Source: Ophiosphaerella korrae
Taxonomy: Eukaryota > Ascomycota > Dothideomycetes > Pleosporales > Phaeosphaeriaceae
Direction: 5' to 3'
Length of the DNA stretch: 64,000 nucleotides
Assembly (NCBI GenBank): GCA_028456385.1
Contig: JALNQF010000001.1
Location: 124,001-188,000, forward strand
The position numbers were made by a program, and so were the translations under genes. This document shows positions 11,747 through 24,339 of this stretch, piece by piece (the stretch's first letter is position 1; each line of letters opens with the position of its first letter). The notes beneath the pieces were generated by a model. It was not told where the DNA came from and did not search any database. It saw only the letters and a program-made list of their open reading frames with translations.

Positions 11747-14576
11747 ATGACGACCTTTGTCTGCGCCCTGTAAGTAGTTGAGCCTGCTCCTGCCTAAAAA
11801 ACTGGCAGAAGCACACCTTCCTTGCGCAATGCAGAGTGCTGTCAAGCTGACACAGCCCAGGTTCCTTCCCTTTACGGCAGACTTTCATGACGAGGAGAAG
11901 TCAGACCATGCAGGTGAAGCAGCACCACCAGAGCCTGCTCCTCCCTCACTTGGTAGCCACAGTCGACAGGCATCCGCTAGCAGCATCCGGAGTAAACCTG
12001 ATGAGCCCGAGAGTCTTCTCCGGCGCGCACCACCCTCGTTCATCCAACTCCCCAAAAACAACCCCATCCCAACCCTTGACCATGAAGACATCTTCACACC
12101 GGGCCAGCCAAGCGCCGCAACTCACTTCGCTCGACCTCGAGACCCTCGGAGCTTGGTTCGCAGCGACGCTCACATCCCAGACTGGAATGCCGGCGGGCTC
12201 ATCTTCAACCAGCCCCAGTCGAGAGCTGATCCTGCCCCGCCCGACACGATTCTCGAATATGCAAAAGCCCAAGAGCGTGCCCAAGCCCAGGATGAGCGCG
12301 CCAAAGAGGCACAAGCCAGCAAGTCAAAGGCAGATTCTCGTTGGGATCATTACTCCATCGTGCCTGGCTTCCAGGGCAATGGTGGCCTGACCAACGCCAT
12401 TTTTGCCGCGCTCAACAACAAGGGAATCGAGGATGCAATCTTTGTCGGGTTGGTAGGCTTTCCTACCGACAGCCTTAATGAAGATAAGAAGGTCGAGATC
12501 TACGAGAAGCTTGAGGAGGAGCATCAGGCTCTTGCTGTTTATGTCAACGACAAAGACTTCAACGGCCACTACACCCATTACTGCAAGCGAATCCTATGGC
12601 CTGTCTTCCACTATATCATTCCAGATCATCCCAAGAGCAAAGCTTTCCTCGACCACTCATGGTGCTTCTATGTCAAGATCAACCAGGCGTTTGCAGACAA
12701 GGTCGTCAAGAACTACAAGCGTGGAGACATCATCTGGATCCACGACTACCATCTGTGCTTAGTCCCTCAGATGATTCGCCAGAAGCTGCCCGATGCACAG
12801 ATTGGCTTCTTCCTCCACACCGCCTTCCCTTCCTCAGAAGTCTTCCGCTGCCTCGCTGCACGCAAGGAGTTGTTGGACGGCATGCTAGGAGCAAACCTTG
12901 TTGCCTTCCAGACTCATGAGTACGCCCATCACTTCCTCCAGACATGTAGCCGTATTCTGTCTGTCGAAGCCACGGAAGACGGTGTTCAGCTTGAGAACCG
13001 CTTCGTCAACGTCTGGCAGTCATCAATCGGTATTGATCCTCGAGCATTCGCCGCTGCTCGTGATGACCCTGAGGTTCATGAGTGGGTACAGATTATGCAG
13101 AAGCGCTACCAAGGCAAGAAGATCATTGTGGCACGCGACAAGCTTGACAGTATTCGTGGAGTGCGCCAGAAACTATTGGCCTTTGAGCTATTCCTCAACA
13201 AGTACCCCCAGTGGAGGGAAAACGTTGTCATGATTCAGGTAGCCACTTCAACCACCGAGGATCAGGAACTAGCTGCAACTTGTTCAGAGATTGTCACACG
13301 CATCGATGCCGTCCACTCGACTCTCACTCACAACCCGCTTGTGTACCTGAGACAGGATATTGCATTCTCCCAGTATATTGCGCTGCTTACAGTCGCTGAT
13401 ATCCTTGCCATCACCAGCCTGCGCGAAGGCATGAACCTAACTTGCCATGAGTTTTTGCTTTGTCAAGATGGCCACGCCAGCCCAAAGAAGCATGGCCCTA
13501 TGATTCTCAGTGAATTCACTGGAAGTGCGTCGATCTTTGGTGGCGATCCGCTCCCAGTCAACCCTTGGAACTACAGCGAAATTGCAGACGCATTCAAGTA
13601 TGCCCTCGACATGAGCAACGCAGAGAGGGAGGTCCGGTACAATAGGATGATCTCCCAGGTCATGCAGCAGACCGGGGATACGTGGGTCAGCAGCCTGAGC
13701 ACTCACCTCGCCAAGGTGCACGAAGAGCAATTCAGCCGTGATACTATGTCTATTCCTCGCCTCTCAGTAAGCGAACTATCACGTGCCTATAGTGTGTCTA
13801 GTAAGCGGCTTTTTATTCTAGACTATGAGGGCACCCTTGCCTCTTACGGAGCAGTCAACAACACCGTCATCGCCAGTACTGAACGTGTGATCGAAGTTCT
13901 CAGTGATCTCGTGGGCGATAATAAGAACTCTGTATATGTCATGAGTGGCCGCACTGTACAGGAGATGGAACTCATTTTTAACCGCATCCGTGGCCTAGGG
14001 CTAATCGCCGAGAACGGGTGTTTCGTTCGCCAGCCTAAGGCAGATGAGTGGACGCAGTTCCCAAACGAAGAGAGCACGGTTAGTTGGAAAACTGCTTGCC
14101 GGTCCATTCTAAAGTATTACCTCGACCGTGTCGAAGGCAGTTACCTCGAAGAGTTCCACTGCTCCTTGATCTTCCACTACGAAAAGGCACGTGATGGCGA
14201 CTCATCGAGCCGCCACGCTGGTGACTGTGCTAATCACATCAACGATGCATGCGAACAACAACGTGTGAAGGCTGTGCCAACAAAAGATTCCGTTATCATT
14301 GAGCCCATCGACTTCGATAAAGCAACCGCTGCACATCATATCTACACCAAGGTTACCGAAAAACAGCGCCCAGACTTTCTGTTAGTTGCGGGAAACGATC
14401 GCAGCGATGAGACTGTGTTCCGCTGGGCGAAGAAATTGAAAGAAAACCAGGCTATTAGAAATGTCCAGACTGTGACGGTTGGTAATCGCAATTCGATTGC
14501 CATGTCCACACTTACCAATGGCACCACCGGTACGCTACCCACTTTCCATCAATCTACATATACTGATATGATATAG
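11747..14576 (+). CDS. tslA: Trehalose synthase complex regulatory subunit (Tsl1/Tps3-like)
   Basis: 912 residues. Exon 1 is only 23 nt (11747-11769), then an intron 11770-11860 (GTAAGT, CTGAC branch, CAG) and exon 2 11861-14576. The join gives MTTFVCALFLPFTADFH, the usual fungal N-terminus, which supports this start over later ATGs. After a disordered Ser/Pro-rich stretch (about 20-180) come a glycosyltransferase-20 domain (about 190-640; SLREGMNL) and a trehalose-phosphatase domain (about 650-900). The GT20 basic motif is RDKLDSIRG instead of VDRLDYIKG, as in the Tps2/Tps3/Tsl1 group. The HAD nucleophile motif reads LDYEGTL, with Glu replacing the general-acid Asp of DxD, and the acidic motif is GNDRSDE. 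These changes fit the Tsl1/Tps3 regulatory type rather than active Tps2. Role: scaffold of the cytosolic UDP-glucose to trehalose-6-P to trehalose complex. Confidence 0.87.
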
Positions 14577-15765
14577 GTCTTCTCAGCGTCCTCACCAAGT
14601 TCACTAAGATCAAAAGCCTGTAGAATGGGCAACAACCTAACTCCCATAGCAGAGCTATTCGCTCTTCAGAGTGAGCATGAAGTTAGGTGATCCTGTACTC
14701 TGCGATGTCGGCGGTGCCGCTACACGGTGAGCGCAGTATAGACGTGCAGTGTTGTAGGTGGAAATGCTTGAATGAATGATGACTGTCATGATACAATGAT
14801 CGCTCAAAGCGGGCATGGCATGGAGTCCTGGACTGGCGGTCATGTTCGCCTTTGACTAGATCCTATCACCAAATATTAAATAATAAAATGCTGAAAACAA
14901 CACCACGGCCTCTATTGATGTTCGGCAATATATTACCTAAGTCTAAGCCCTATATAGATTTCCACTGCATGACTCCACCAACTTCAACATGTGATACCAA
15001 TAATGACTGCGCAGGTGATATGCGCACTTGGGAGAAATTCAGTAATGCAGCGCCGTGCTGTTTGCATGCAAGGCATAGTGGCGCAGCCCAACTGTATAGG
15101 CGGTGGATTTAATCATACTCTCCCACAAGTATTCTGTCTAGACCAAGGATCAGCTCAGGCGTATTCCAGTATCTGGTGAAGCAAGTATACCCACATTGAC
15201 CGGTGGTGGGAGTTGACCGGTTGGGCTGCGGGGTGCCCTTGGCCTGCATGCTGGTGTACGAGGGCCAGCCAGACTAGACGAAAAACATGGCAGAACTTGG
15301 GCAACAGCGGAGTCATAGATTTGGGCACAAAGCAGCGCACAGTGCCCCGAAGAGTGAATACACCCGAGTGCTGGCAGAATACTGTGATTTTGGATACTTT
15401 TTGGCATTAAAATATCAAGTGGTAAACTACTACAGAAAGGGTATACACAGGTCCCCCAAATACCCGTTGCAACGAAAGATTAGCCAGGTCATAAGTCGTC
15501 TCGTTGACAAAACGTATTGCGCGAATCGCACTGGCGTGAAAATCGTCAAATAGTAAGACTGCGCCAAAGGAAAACATCTAGATATAGTAAGTTAAGTCGA
15601 GATACAGCAATGCTCGGGCTTCTCATGAAGCATTGGGCAGCCAGAATGATAGAAGAAACTCGCCCACGAGGCGCGAGGAGTATTTTGACTGGTTTGCGTA
15701 GGAGATGCTGACTCGTTGTTGTTGGCGTAGATAATCAGCTACTTGATGTTAGTTTCTGTGGATCG
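14577..15765. other. Intergenic region between convergent genes
   Basis: 1.2 kb between the 3' ends of the trehalose gene and the Zn-cluster regulator. Only short open frames without features; nothing else seen. Confidence 0.6.
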
Positions 15766-18413
15766 TCAAGAATTTAGAATGGACATACTGTTCTCCCGCA
15801 CCAACTGTGCGACCTGCCTGATGAAATTGACACTACCTGCATCCCCAAATCCACTCTCTTTTTCCCAGTCGTGGTCCGTGTTCAGCAACGGGTTGAGCTT
15901 GCGGTTGTACTTCCAGCGGAAGATCTGCTGAATGAAGAGCATTCTAGTATCAATTTCGCGACATGCAATATCAGCCTGACCCTGCGCATCACGTGGATCC
16001 GTTCCCTCAGTTGTAGCCTTGGTAGACATGACTTGATGAATGGTTTTTTGCTGGTCTTCAAGCGCCATACATGTCCCTAGCACAGCGACGAAAGCTGCGA
16101 GCCATCTCTCACAGCCCCTTGACGACTTGAATATCTGCTGTAACAAATTCAGAACTGAATTTGTAATTGAGCGTTGGAGCCGAGAGAAGAAGTATTTGAG
16201 TTGTCGGTTCGTCATGCGCGGCGATGTGAAATTATCTGCATAGGCGTTGGGGCCGGCATATGAATGCATGCGCTGGAGCGTTGAGTGTTTGCCTTCTTCG
16301 GCAATGGTGAGCGTGTGCGACATGATAAACGTTACAACGACGAGGCGGAACACTTCACGGAACAGCTTACTCTGTGAAGCGTTAGCATATAGGCCTAAGC
16401 TTAGGGCAACAACAACGTACCTCCTCATCATTCTTGGGCTTGACCCTTGTTATGAGCCGGAATAGCTTTTGCTGAAAATCGTTGTCATCCTCCATCCAGC
16501 ATAGTTCGCCGAACGAGTCAAGGTGGTTGTCCACAATCTCAGTAATATACCTATCATACGTCTTTTCCTCGTTGTGGTTGATATGCACCATGCCCAAGGC
16601 TGGACTCTGTTTCCGGACGGCTACTCGCTTATTTGTATCCGGATCGGTCACATACTGTATCTGCACTAAAAGCTCATTGCCTTTGGGTACAAATTCATAT
16701 ACCTTTACAGGAATACGAGGCATGCTGTGTCCACCGCATGTCATATAGACCGTAAACTCCACGTTGCCCCATTGATGGATGTATTGGGAAACGAAATGCT
16801 TGAGGTGTGAATCTTCATGCATCTGCGTAACAATGCCGGGAAGGAAGTAGGGCGATAGCTCAACAAGCTTGATGCGGGTACAACCCAAGCCGCAGTCTGC
16901 ATTAGGGCGCTGAGAACGCTTCAAGCACCGCTCGCATATGTCGCCTGGACCACATCTATCTCTTTGGAGCACACAATGCCAGCAAGCCTGAATTTTTCGC
17001 ATGGAGTGTGCCCCTTTGGCAACCTCGGGTTCTAGGTGGGTACCAAGTGCTCTACCACCGTTTTTGCCCAATGTCTTCATTGCCGCTGAAGTCGACGATT
17101 CGTGCTCTGGCACAACTTCAAAAGTCAAGCCGCCAATCTCCTGGGTCGAGGAATAAATTGTCGGGAGAGCAATGTTTTGTGGTGGCAGCATTTGGTCGAC
17201 TCGTTGCACGGGGAAGGGATCGAGCATCATTCCCGAATCTGATTGCTGGTACGAATACATTCCATCCGAGCTAGGGCTTCCAGCAGAAGGACTAATTGTG
17301 GGCTGCAATGGGGATCTTGGATACTGGCCAACAGGAGAGTTCCCGGGTGAGGATGGAGAGTGTATGTTGTCTGTTATGTAGCAATCCGTAAACAAGGAAG
17401 ATGATGCATTGTAGTTGACAAATTTGTTTTGGTCCGGTGGCGGTGATGGCCGAGTCAATTGCATTTCAACCGCGCTTATGTTTCGCATGGGCATTTGAGG
17501 GATACTCAGTTGTGGTCGGTGAACTAGGTTCTGCTGCATAGCCAGGTTGAAGAAGGGTTCCTGAGGTGGTGCTACCTGCTCAGTGGGAGAAACAAGGTAA
17601 TTGGGGTCGGTATAGTTCATGGTCCAAGATTCCACATCATTCAAGTTGTCCCCGTAGTTGACAGGATCAGTTACTGCATCGAAGATGACGCCGCCAGTCC
17701 GAGGGGTCATGTGGGACCGAGATGGTCCTTGGCCGTTCCAAGGGTCATGCCGTGGTGGTTGCATAGTATAGTTCTGGTTGTAGGTAATATGCTGAGGTTG
17801 TGTTATCTGCATACCATATGCCTGTGGAGGCGGCCCTTGGTAGTGCTGGTGCTGATGCTGATGCTGATGCTGATACTGAGGTACTTGCTGTGCTTGCGAC
17901 ACCATTGTTGCGTTGAAGGCGGCTTGTACGGCTGTAGACGTCAATGATGAGCTCCAAGCGGCTATAAGGCAACTAACCATGATCGCTTATTGTACCTTGT
18001 GGCGTCAAGAACATGCCTGGAGCGACTGCGGGAATGCCATTGTGAGATACCTGAGTCGACATGCTTACTACGTTTTGATGATAGAAGTTGCGTATCGATT
18101 CCGAGTCAAGCATCTCAACCTCAAACGACTCGTCATTAGGGGTCCTTACAGATGATGGAGAATTAGATAGACTGCCATTATCCCAAAGCATGTAATCAGG
18201 GGGCTGGTCTCGCGTGGGTTCCGGTGGTCGCGAGGGATTGCGACTGAGCGGAGGCGTGGTTGTCAGAGGGATCGGCGAGAGCCCGGTATGATTAATTAAA
18301 GAATCAGTTGGCGTTTTTTCTCGTCCCGTTTCATAGTGGCCATAGGTAAATGGATGAGGGTTGACGTAGAGAGGTTGGTGGAAGTTCTGGTATGGCTCTT
18401 GGAACGTGGACAT
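15766..18413 (-). CDS. Transcription factor with internal Zn2Cys6-like cluster
   Basis: 850 residues, three exons read right to left: 18413-17978, 17931-16421, 16371-15766. Intron 1 (17977-17932) has GTTAGT and CTACAG; intron 2 (16420-16372) has GTACGT, a GCTAACG branch and TTCACAG. Both joins keep frame. The first half is low-complexity (Pro, Gln, Ser, Asn), including a His-Gln run (about residues 165-180). A cysteine cluster in the middle (about residues 475-515) reads CWHCVLQRDRC, then CERC and two further Cys (CGLGC). This resembles an unusual Zn2Cys6 DNA-binding domain placed internally rather than at the N-terminus. A helical C-terminal region follows (MTNRQLKYFFSRLQRSITNS). Probably a nuclear regulator; targets unknown. 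It is divergent from the regulator starting at 20065. Confidence 0.78.
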
Positions 18414-20064
18414 GGCGCGCAAATGGCCGCTGGGGGCGGCCGGGCAAGACTTAAGATCCGTCAGACCCTGCGCATCCAGCTAGTTCGTAATGTGCCTCGT
18501 GGAGTGGATGAGATGCCCCAGCGCTCGATCCGCCCAACTGGCGGCCGTTGACGTCGCAAAGACAGGCGGCTCGTGCGACGACAAGTAACACAAAACAGAG
18601 ATAATGTCCGACTAGAGCAAATGGCCTCCTACAAGGCTCAAGGGACTCGAGGGAGGGCGGCAAAAGGGTCTCTGGTTCTAGGGCGGCTGAGGTTTAGAAA
18701 TTCAGACGGCGAATCCTCCCGCAGTAATGGGAGCATCTTACTCTGCCCCGCGAGGACCGGTGAACAAGCCCCCCGGAAATGTAACTATTGGTTTAGCTGC
18801 ATACACCTGCACAACACCCGGTGCACACCAAACCACAACAGACAATAGTGGCTGCACATCCTCAAGTCTGCGACACTGAATGCAAACGAAAAGCGACTGC
18901 CGCAGGCGCCACGGCCGCATCGGGTTGCGTCGTCTATTGGTGTTTCGAAATGCTTTGTCGCAGGGTGCTGGGTATGGCGATACCTCAGGCCCATGGAGGC
19001 GTTGTGGGCTGCACTGCGCCACGGCTGCTAGGCTAGCTTGGCCAGGAAGCGGCATTTTGTAAGACGAATTGCAAAGTCGCACAAAAGCTGGTGGACAGAA
19101 ACACGGGCACGGGTTGCTTTGGTGCGGCTCTGCTGCGCTGACCGGTGCAGATCTTGACAACACATTTCTCAGTTACGGAGGAGGTGACATGCTTTTGGGG
19201 GAGCTCAAGCCAATCGTTCGCTACAGCAGATGCGCGCCATCACGCTGCGCTTCTCTCAGTCGCGGGCAGTCGCATGGATGGAAATGAAGTCGGGCAGCCG
19301 GCTGCGTGCTTGCCCAGTGCCAGCGCACACCCGAGGCGAAGCGAGGTGCAAATGTCGGCGGTTTCCGATGAGTAGGAGTGCCTCGGAGCAGTCAAAACCG
19401 GAGGTAAGATATGGCAATGCCACAATCTTAGTCTTGGCCATTTAAGCATGTGTAAGACGAGAATTCTCGTGTTGATGGATTGCCTGGACTGAATGTAGAT
19501 AGTCTAGTGCAGCCGGCAGCCGCCCCGCCAAAAAGCCGTGGTCCCAGTTTTCACCGCAAGTTTTGTCTCTGCCTTGCGCAGCACGTAAACCGGTAGGTTT
19601 CGACATCTTCTCGCCAGTGACAGAGCATGTGTTTCCAATCTATGCTGCTGTTTTCCATCACCCACAATGACGAAAATATCTTCAGTGACTTGCTGATTCG
19701 GCCAGCGAGATTGGCATTCGAGACAGCTGGTGCTTTTCAACCCGTCCTGGCTCATGGCGACTACATGTGCAGAATCGAAGTCTCAACTGCTGTCGGTGCT
19801 GGTAGATACCTAGGTAGTCCAGCTTACATTAACAGTATGCTCCGCCTGTTCGACGATCAGCATGTCAATCAAAAGCGTCTGGTGCTGTGCTGGTTTTGTT
19901 CCGGACATTCCGCTCAGCCAATCAGGTGCCATGCCATTTCGGAACAGTTGTCGGACTAATCTTTACACGGTGCCCAGGATGAGAAACCAGTTGGCCAGTA
20001 ACTCAAGACAGCACTCTTCACAAAATTCATTGCCACACTGCCATAAGCGGCGCAGCAATTCAAC
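18414..20064. promoter_or_regulatory. Shared intergenic region of two divergent regulator genes
   Basis: About 1.65 kb between the start codons of two Zn-cluster transcription factor genes, so it should contain both promoters and 5' UTRs. Short open frames on both strands overlap each other and show no protein features. No specific binding site is claimed. Confidence 0.5.
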
Positions 20065-22437
20065 ATGCTGCGGAGAAATGGCAAGCCAAGGTTTGTGACA
20101 TTCCCGAGACTTGTCCTCTATCCTGATCCTCAAACAGGTCCTGTGAACCATGTCGCCTGTCCAAGGTCAAGTGTGACCATGCAACCCCCACCTGTGCAAA
20201 GTGTGTGGTCCGTGGAGTAGCCGAGCAAGTAAGATTGCCGCTTTTGCATTGGCATACTCTCATGTTGATCTCTGTCCAGTGCTACTATCATCCCAACCCT
20301 ATGACTAAGCCTGCGGGGACGCCACGCAAGAAGCCAGAGCCTCGCCGGCGAAAGGCTAACTCTCTGTCTTCAAGTACACATTCAGCACGACATACTGTAA
20401 GGCTAACACCCCTGACCCTAAGTCCCCCCACTCTCCGGAATGAAGTCAGCGATAATGGGGTCAGCAACTCATGGCCAACGCTCTCCGACTCTGCTTCGAG
20501 GGCGACACAAGTCAGTTCGAATCCCGCGAGAAGTTTCTATCTGGGCTCTACAAGCTACGCCAGTGTCTTCGCCGAAAATTGCTCCTTACCAGATACGGTG
20601 CACCAACAACCATCCGAAAGAATGAGCGTGACTCCTTCATCAGTTGCGAGTAGAAATTTAGGAACTCGTCACTGCCAAATTGGTGTAGGCCATTCAATTG
20701 TTTCAAGATTAACTCCATTCTCTTTCTATGAGAAGTCTCTAAACATGTACTTTGTTGTATCAAACGCGTCAGCTCTCGTTGGTCCGCTCATACTGTCAAT
20801 GCTACCCCAACTTCGAGAAGATATCCAACAGCTTTTAGCGCCGGGTAATGATGCATATCAGATGTATACTGATATAACTAAGAACACGGCGAAGCCTTTC
20901 AAAGTACCACCTACCATGCTGCCATCTGAGTTTCACACACTTGTCACAGGCAGTAATCTGCGTTGGGAGACTTTAGGCTTGATCCTAATGGTAGCTGCTT
21001 CTAATGCACAGTTTACTTCTCCAACTGACCCTGTCTTTACACTCGACGACGGCAGAATACTCGACAAAGATGATTACATTGAAGATATGATCCAGGCAGC
21101 CAATGACTGTATTACCCTGTGCCAAGTCCACGGGGCTGTCAATGATGTTATGGTATGGCTGGTCTACACTAATTTGCTTGTATACAGTAACTTCTACGGA
21201 GATAACCGTATGTTTTCTTCCCTAATCTCTATTATACCTCTCTCGCTAACCGCAAACAGACCATGGTACCTGGCGACGTCTAGGAGAGTCCATCTCGTGT
21301 TTATATGCTACAGGAATGCACTGCGAATCTGAAAACGTAAATTCTGAGCCAATTTTCCTTCGCGAAGCGAGAAGGAGGATATATGCCTCCGTATACCGAT
21401 CGGACAAGTCACTTGCAATATTCTTCGGCCGACCCCCAATGATGGCCTGGCGATACAGCGACCGAAGGCAGCTGTTGGATATCGGTGTTGAGGCACTTTG
21501 CTCTGATGATCCAGAGGTTCTCAACGAAGCTGTCTCAAAGTTAGATCACGCGGGCTGGAGTACTGAGGGCAAATTGCATCAATCCTCATTCATCCGATTG
21601 AGATGCCAGAACGGCGTATTCAAAGAACGTCTATTGGAACAATCACTTGCTGGTGAGAAGGACAGTGATATCGTTCATAATCTCCAGTAGGTGAACGCGA
21701 GCTAATATGTCTTTGCGATTGCTAACAGTCAAAGTTCAATATCTTCAGAGTGCGTACGATTTTGGGGGTCTGTGCCGGCCCATTTACGTTACGATACGTA
21801 TACCGAAGATGCGGCATGGAAGGGGTTGGGCCCCGGCATCGCTCTTCGACTTATCGCCGCATACCTGGAGTATCTCCACATGCATTTCTCAATCCAGAGG
21901 ATGCTGTACCGCCTCAAACAACACGCTCTACCAGCCCTACTTGAAGTATCGCTGAAGTTACTCTCAACATCCCTGGTTTGCACCAAGGTGAGTAACGGTC
22001 TTTACGAGACTCGACGGCACCTTCCCACAATGATACTCTTCTATTGCTTCCCAGCTGCGGGTATCTTGGCATTAGAACTTCGGCGATGCACAATCGAAGG
22101 CACATCACTTCCCAGCACCGTCTCTCGGGCTGATGTGATTCGCAACTTATCCGTACTCATATCCTGTCTGGAGTGGATTGTGCTGCCTGGGGACGGTAAC
22201 CATAAGCTTTGCAACGAGTTGAACAAGATGCTCGCCATGGTTCTAGACGAAGTGCTGAACTATCAGCCACATAACACGGACGCGCGGAAGGGAGATGGCG
22301 ATCCGTTGGTTGGGGCTGGGAGCAGCTTTTTCGATCTACCATTAATTGACGGCATGGAGCCTATACCCACGGAGGCGGAAGACTTTCTAAATTGGCTGGA
22401 CAATGCCACTTGGAGTAACAACGTCACTCTGTTCTGA
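20065..22437 (+). CDS. Zn2Cys6 fungal-type transcription factor
   Basis: 726 residues in five exons: 20065-20090, 20138-20228, 20280-21207, 21260-21686, 21729-22437. All introns are GT-AG (47, 51, 52 and 42 nt). The first two exons are short; joining them yields the full binuclear cluster starting MLRRNGKPRSCEPCRLSKVK, then C, C, C and the last Cys (QCYYHP) across intron 2. So the DNA-binding domain lies at residues 10-42 and is split by an intron just before its sixth Cys. A basic linker (KKPEPRRRK) follows, then a fungal-specific regulatory domain, with TWRRLGESISCLYATGMHCE and REARRRIYASVYRSDK (about residues 345-400), typical of the middle homology region. The 42-nt last intron is short, but splicing there is needed to avoid a TAG. 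Nuclear regulator; targets unknown. Confidence 0.86.
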
Positions 22438-24339
22438 ATGCTCAAACGCACACAAGAAAGTCAAATCCATATTCATGCATCGAAAGGTCTACACTGCCTC
22501 CCTTGGAATGGATGACTATTCGATCCCCTAATGAATCAAAACCCCTAACATCAAACAACACATCCCTTCTACCCTATGGGATGTGCGGATCCATCTCGAT
22601 ATATCGATCGCTTTCACAAAGTAGAGAAGTATGATGCACGAGCGGCGTGCTTTGCTTCGCTCTCTGCTATTTCCTTATCTTTGTCTGCCTTCGCAGTCGC
22701 ATGGGATGACGACAACGGGGTTTCCGTCGCTGGATAATAATCAGATCACCATAGAATTGATTTTACTGATCCAGACTTACACTTCCGAGGTAAGAGATTT
22801 GCTATGATGCTCTTCGAGGTTGACTTTGTAGATGCCAACGACTGCCTGTCTGAGGTGGTGTAGGGGGGAGGTGCCGAGGAAGAGTCGCAAGTTGACAAAT
22901 CATTGGCTATGTTCGACGAGGGCATATCGATACAAGGATAGCGCGCAGTTAAATAGGAGGGTAAGTAGGAGCAGTAGTTTATTGAGTAACAATGTTTCTC
23001 ACGAATACAAATGTGACCGAGTTGCTCTTGTAATATCTTAGCACAGTTATCCTCCTTTCATCCGTTTATATATCTCATTGTTATGCTTACATGCTTACAC
23101 CCTCCCTGCCTTGATACTTCAACTCGGAGTTAACTATTACTACATGGCAATGTATTTACAACCCTTGGATGCATCTAAGTTAGGCAACAGCACTATTTTG
23201 GAGAAGAACATACCACAACCCTCAATCTCATTCGCTCAAATCTACACCGATGCTGCTCTTTTGCACACCGGCGGTCCTCGGTTGGCACTAGCAGAAGGTG
23301 GCTTCGGCATTTGAGATTCCTTCTGTATGTTATGGGCAACTGAATGACATTGTGGATGGCTCCGAGGCAAGTAGGCTCGGATTTATTGGCAAATAGCATA
23401 GGTTGGATCTAACGGTGTACTGATTAGGTATGGAGCCGGAATGGAATGCATGCCGAGCGGTGCAGGGGTTTGTCTTGAATGTGAGAAAAGGCTTATTCCG
23501 ATGTAAGTAAAGGGCGCAAGGGCCTTTTTTTTTAGTACCAGCAATAAAACCAAGATAGCAATTGTAACATGGTTAGATTCAACAAGGTTTGGGGTGTTGC
23601 CCCTGAAACCTTCAATCTGGTTACGTGGTCCAGGCATTGGTAGGAGGAACAAAGTCATTGACAGCAGCGAGACTGACCGTAGCCCATCGCTTCAAGGTAT
23701 TGAACATTCAGCTGGAACAACGAATAAAAATGGAATTACGCGAGGCCTTTTCGGCGCATCCTGTCGCCATTCTACCATGATACTCGAGGCAAGAGCTCCC
23801 TTTGTTTGAGCGAGTAGTTACTAATCCTCGAAGATGAGCTTTACATAGGCAGACAAGTTTGAAGATGTACCAGGGTCTATTACTTCTGATATGCCAACAG
23901 AAAGGTGGTTCTGGTCGGACAGACACGTGACGGTCCCCGCATTTGGGTGCCAAGGGATTAGGGATCGCCCGAGAAGCGCGTCAACCTAGGCACTTCGACG
24001 TCATACCAAGATGAACAAGCTTTCCACACGCGGTATCGGCACTGACGGCTCTGGTGCAACGAATTGGATCAATTACAGGATGCCAATGTGGATCATGAAG
24101 GTCACGCCTATGGTCGAGATCACTGCTACTACGCTTGTACCTACGTCAACTGTAAATATACAAACGAGGAAAACTGGTCCACCTCGTTACTCAAGCTCCC
24201 ATCTATGATTCTTGTTTTCACCCTTGATCTTCCATAGCGATTTATTCGTGCCTGATGACAAAACAAGGTCTCAACTACCTAGCTAATCTCCTCCCCTCGT
24301 GAACCCAGCTCTTGACCATCGACCCCAAAACTGCCCACT
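22438..24339. other. Intergenic region, no supported gene
   Basis: 1.9 kb between two plus-strand genes. Only short open frames lacking domains, and a poly-T run near 23525. It should include the promoter of the SMP/C2 gene. Confidence 0.6.

Noticed and set aside
21985..22055. Possible extra intron (GTGAGT...CCCAG) in the 20 kb regulator
   Set aside because: The stretch is open and its translation (RRHLPTMILFYCFPAAGILA) looks like the conserved regulatory domain, so it was kept as exon.
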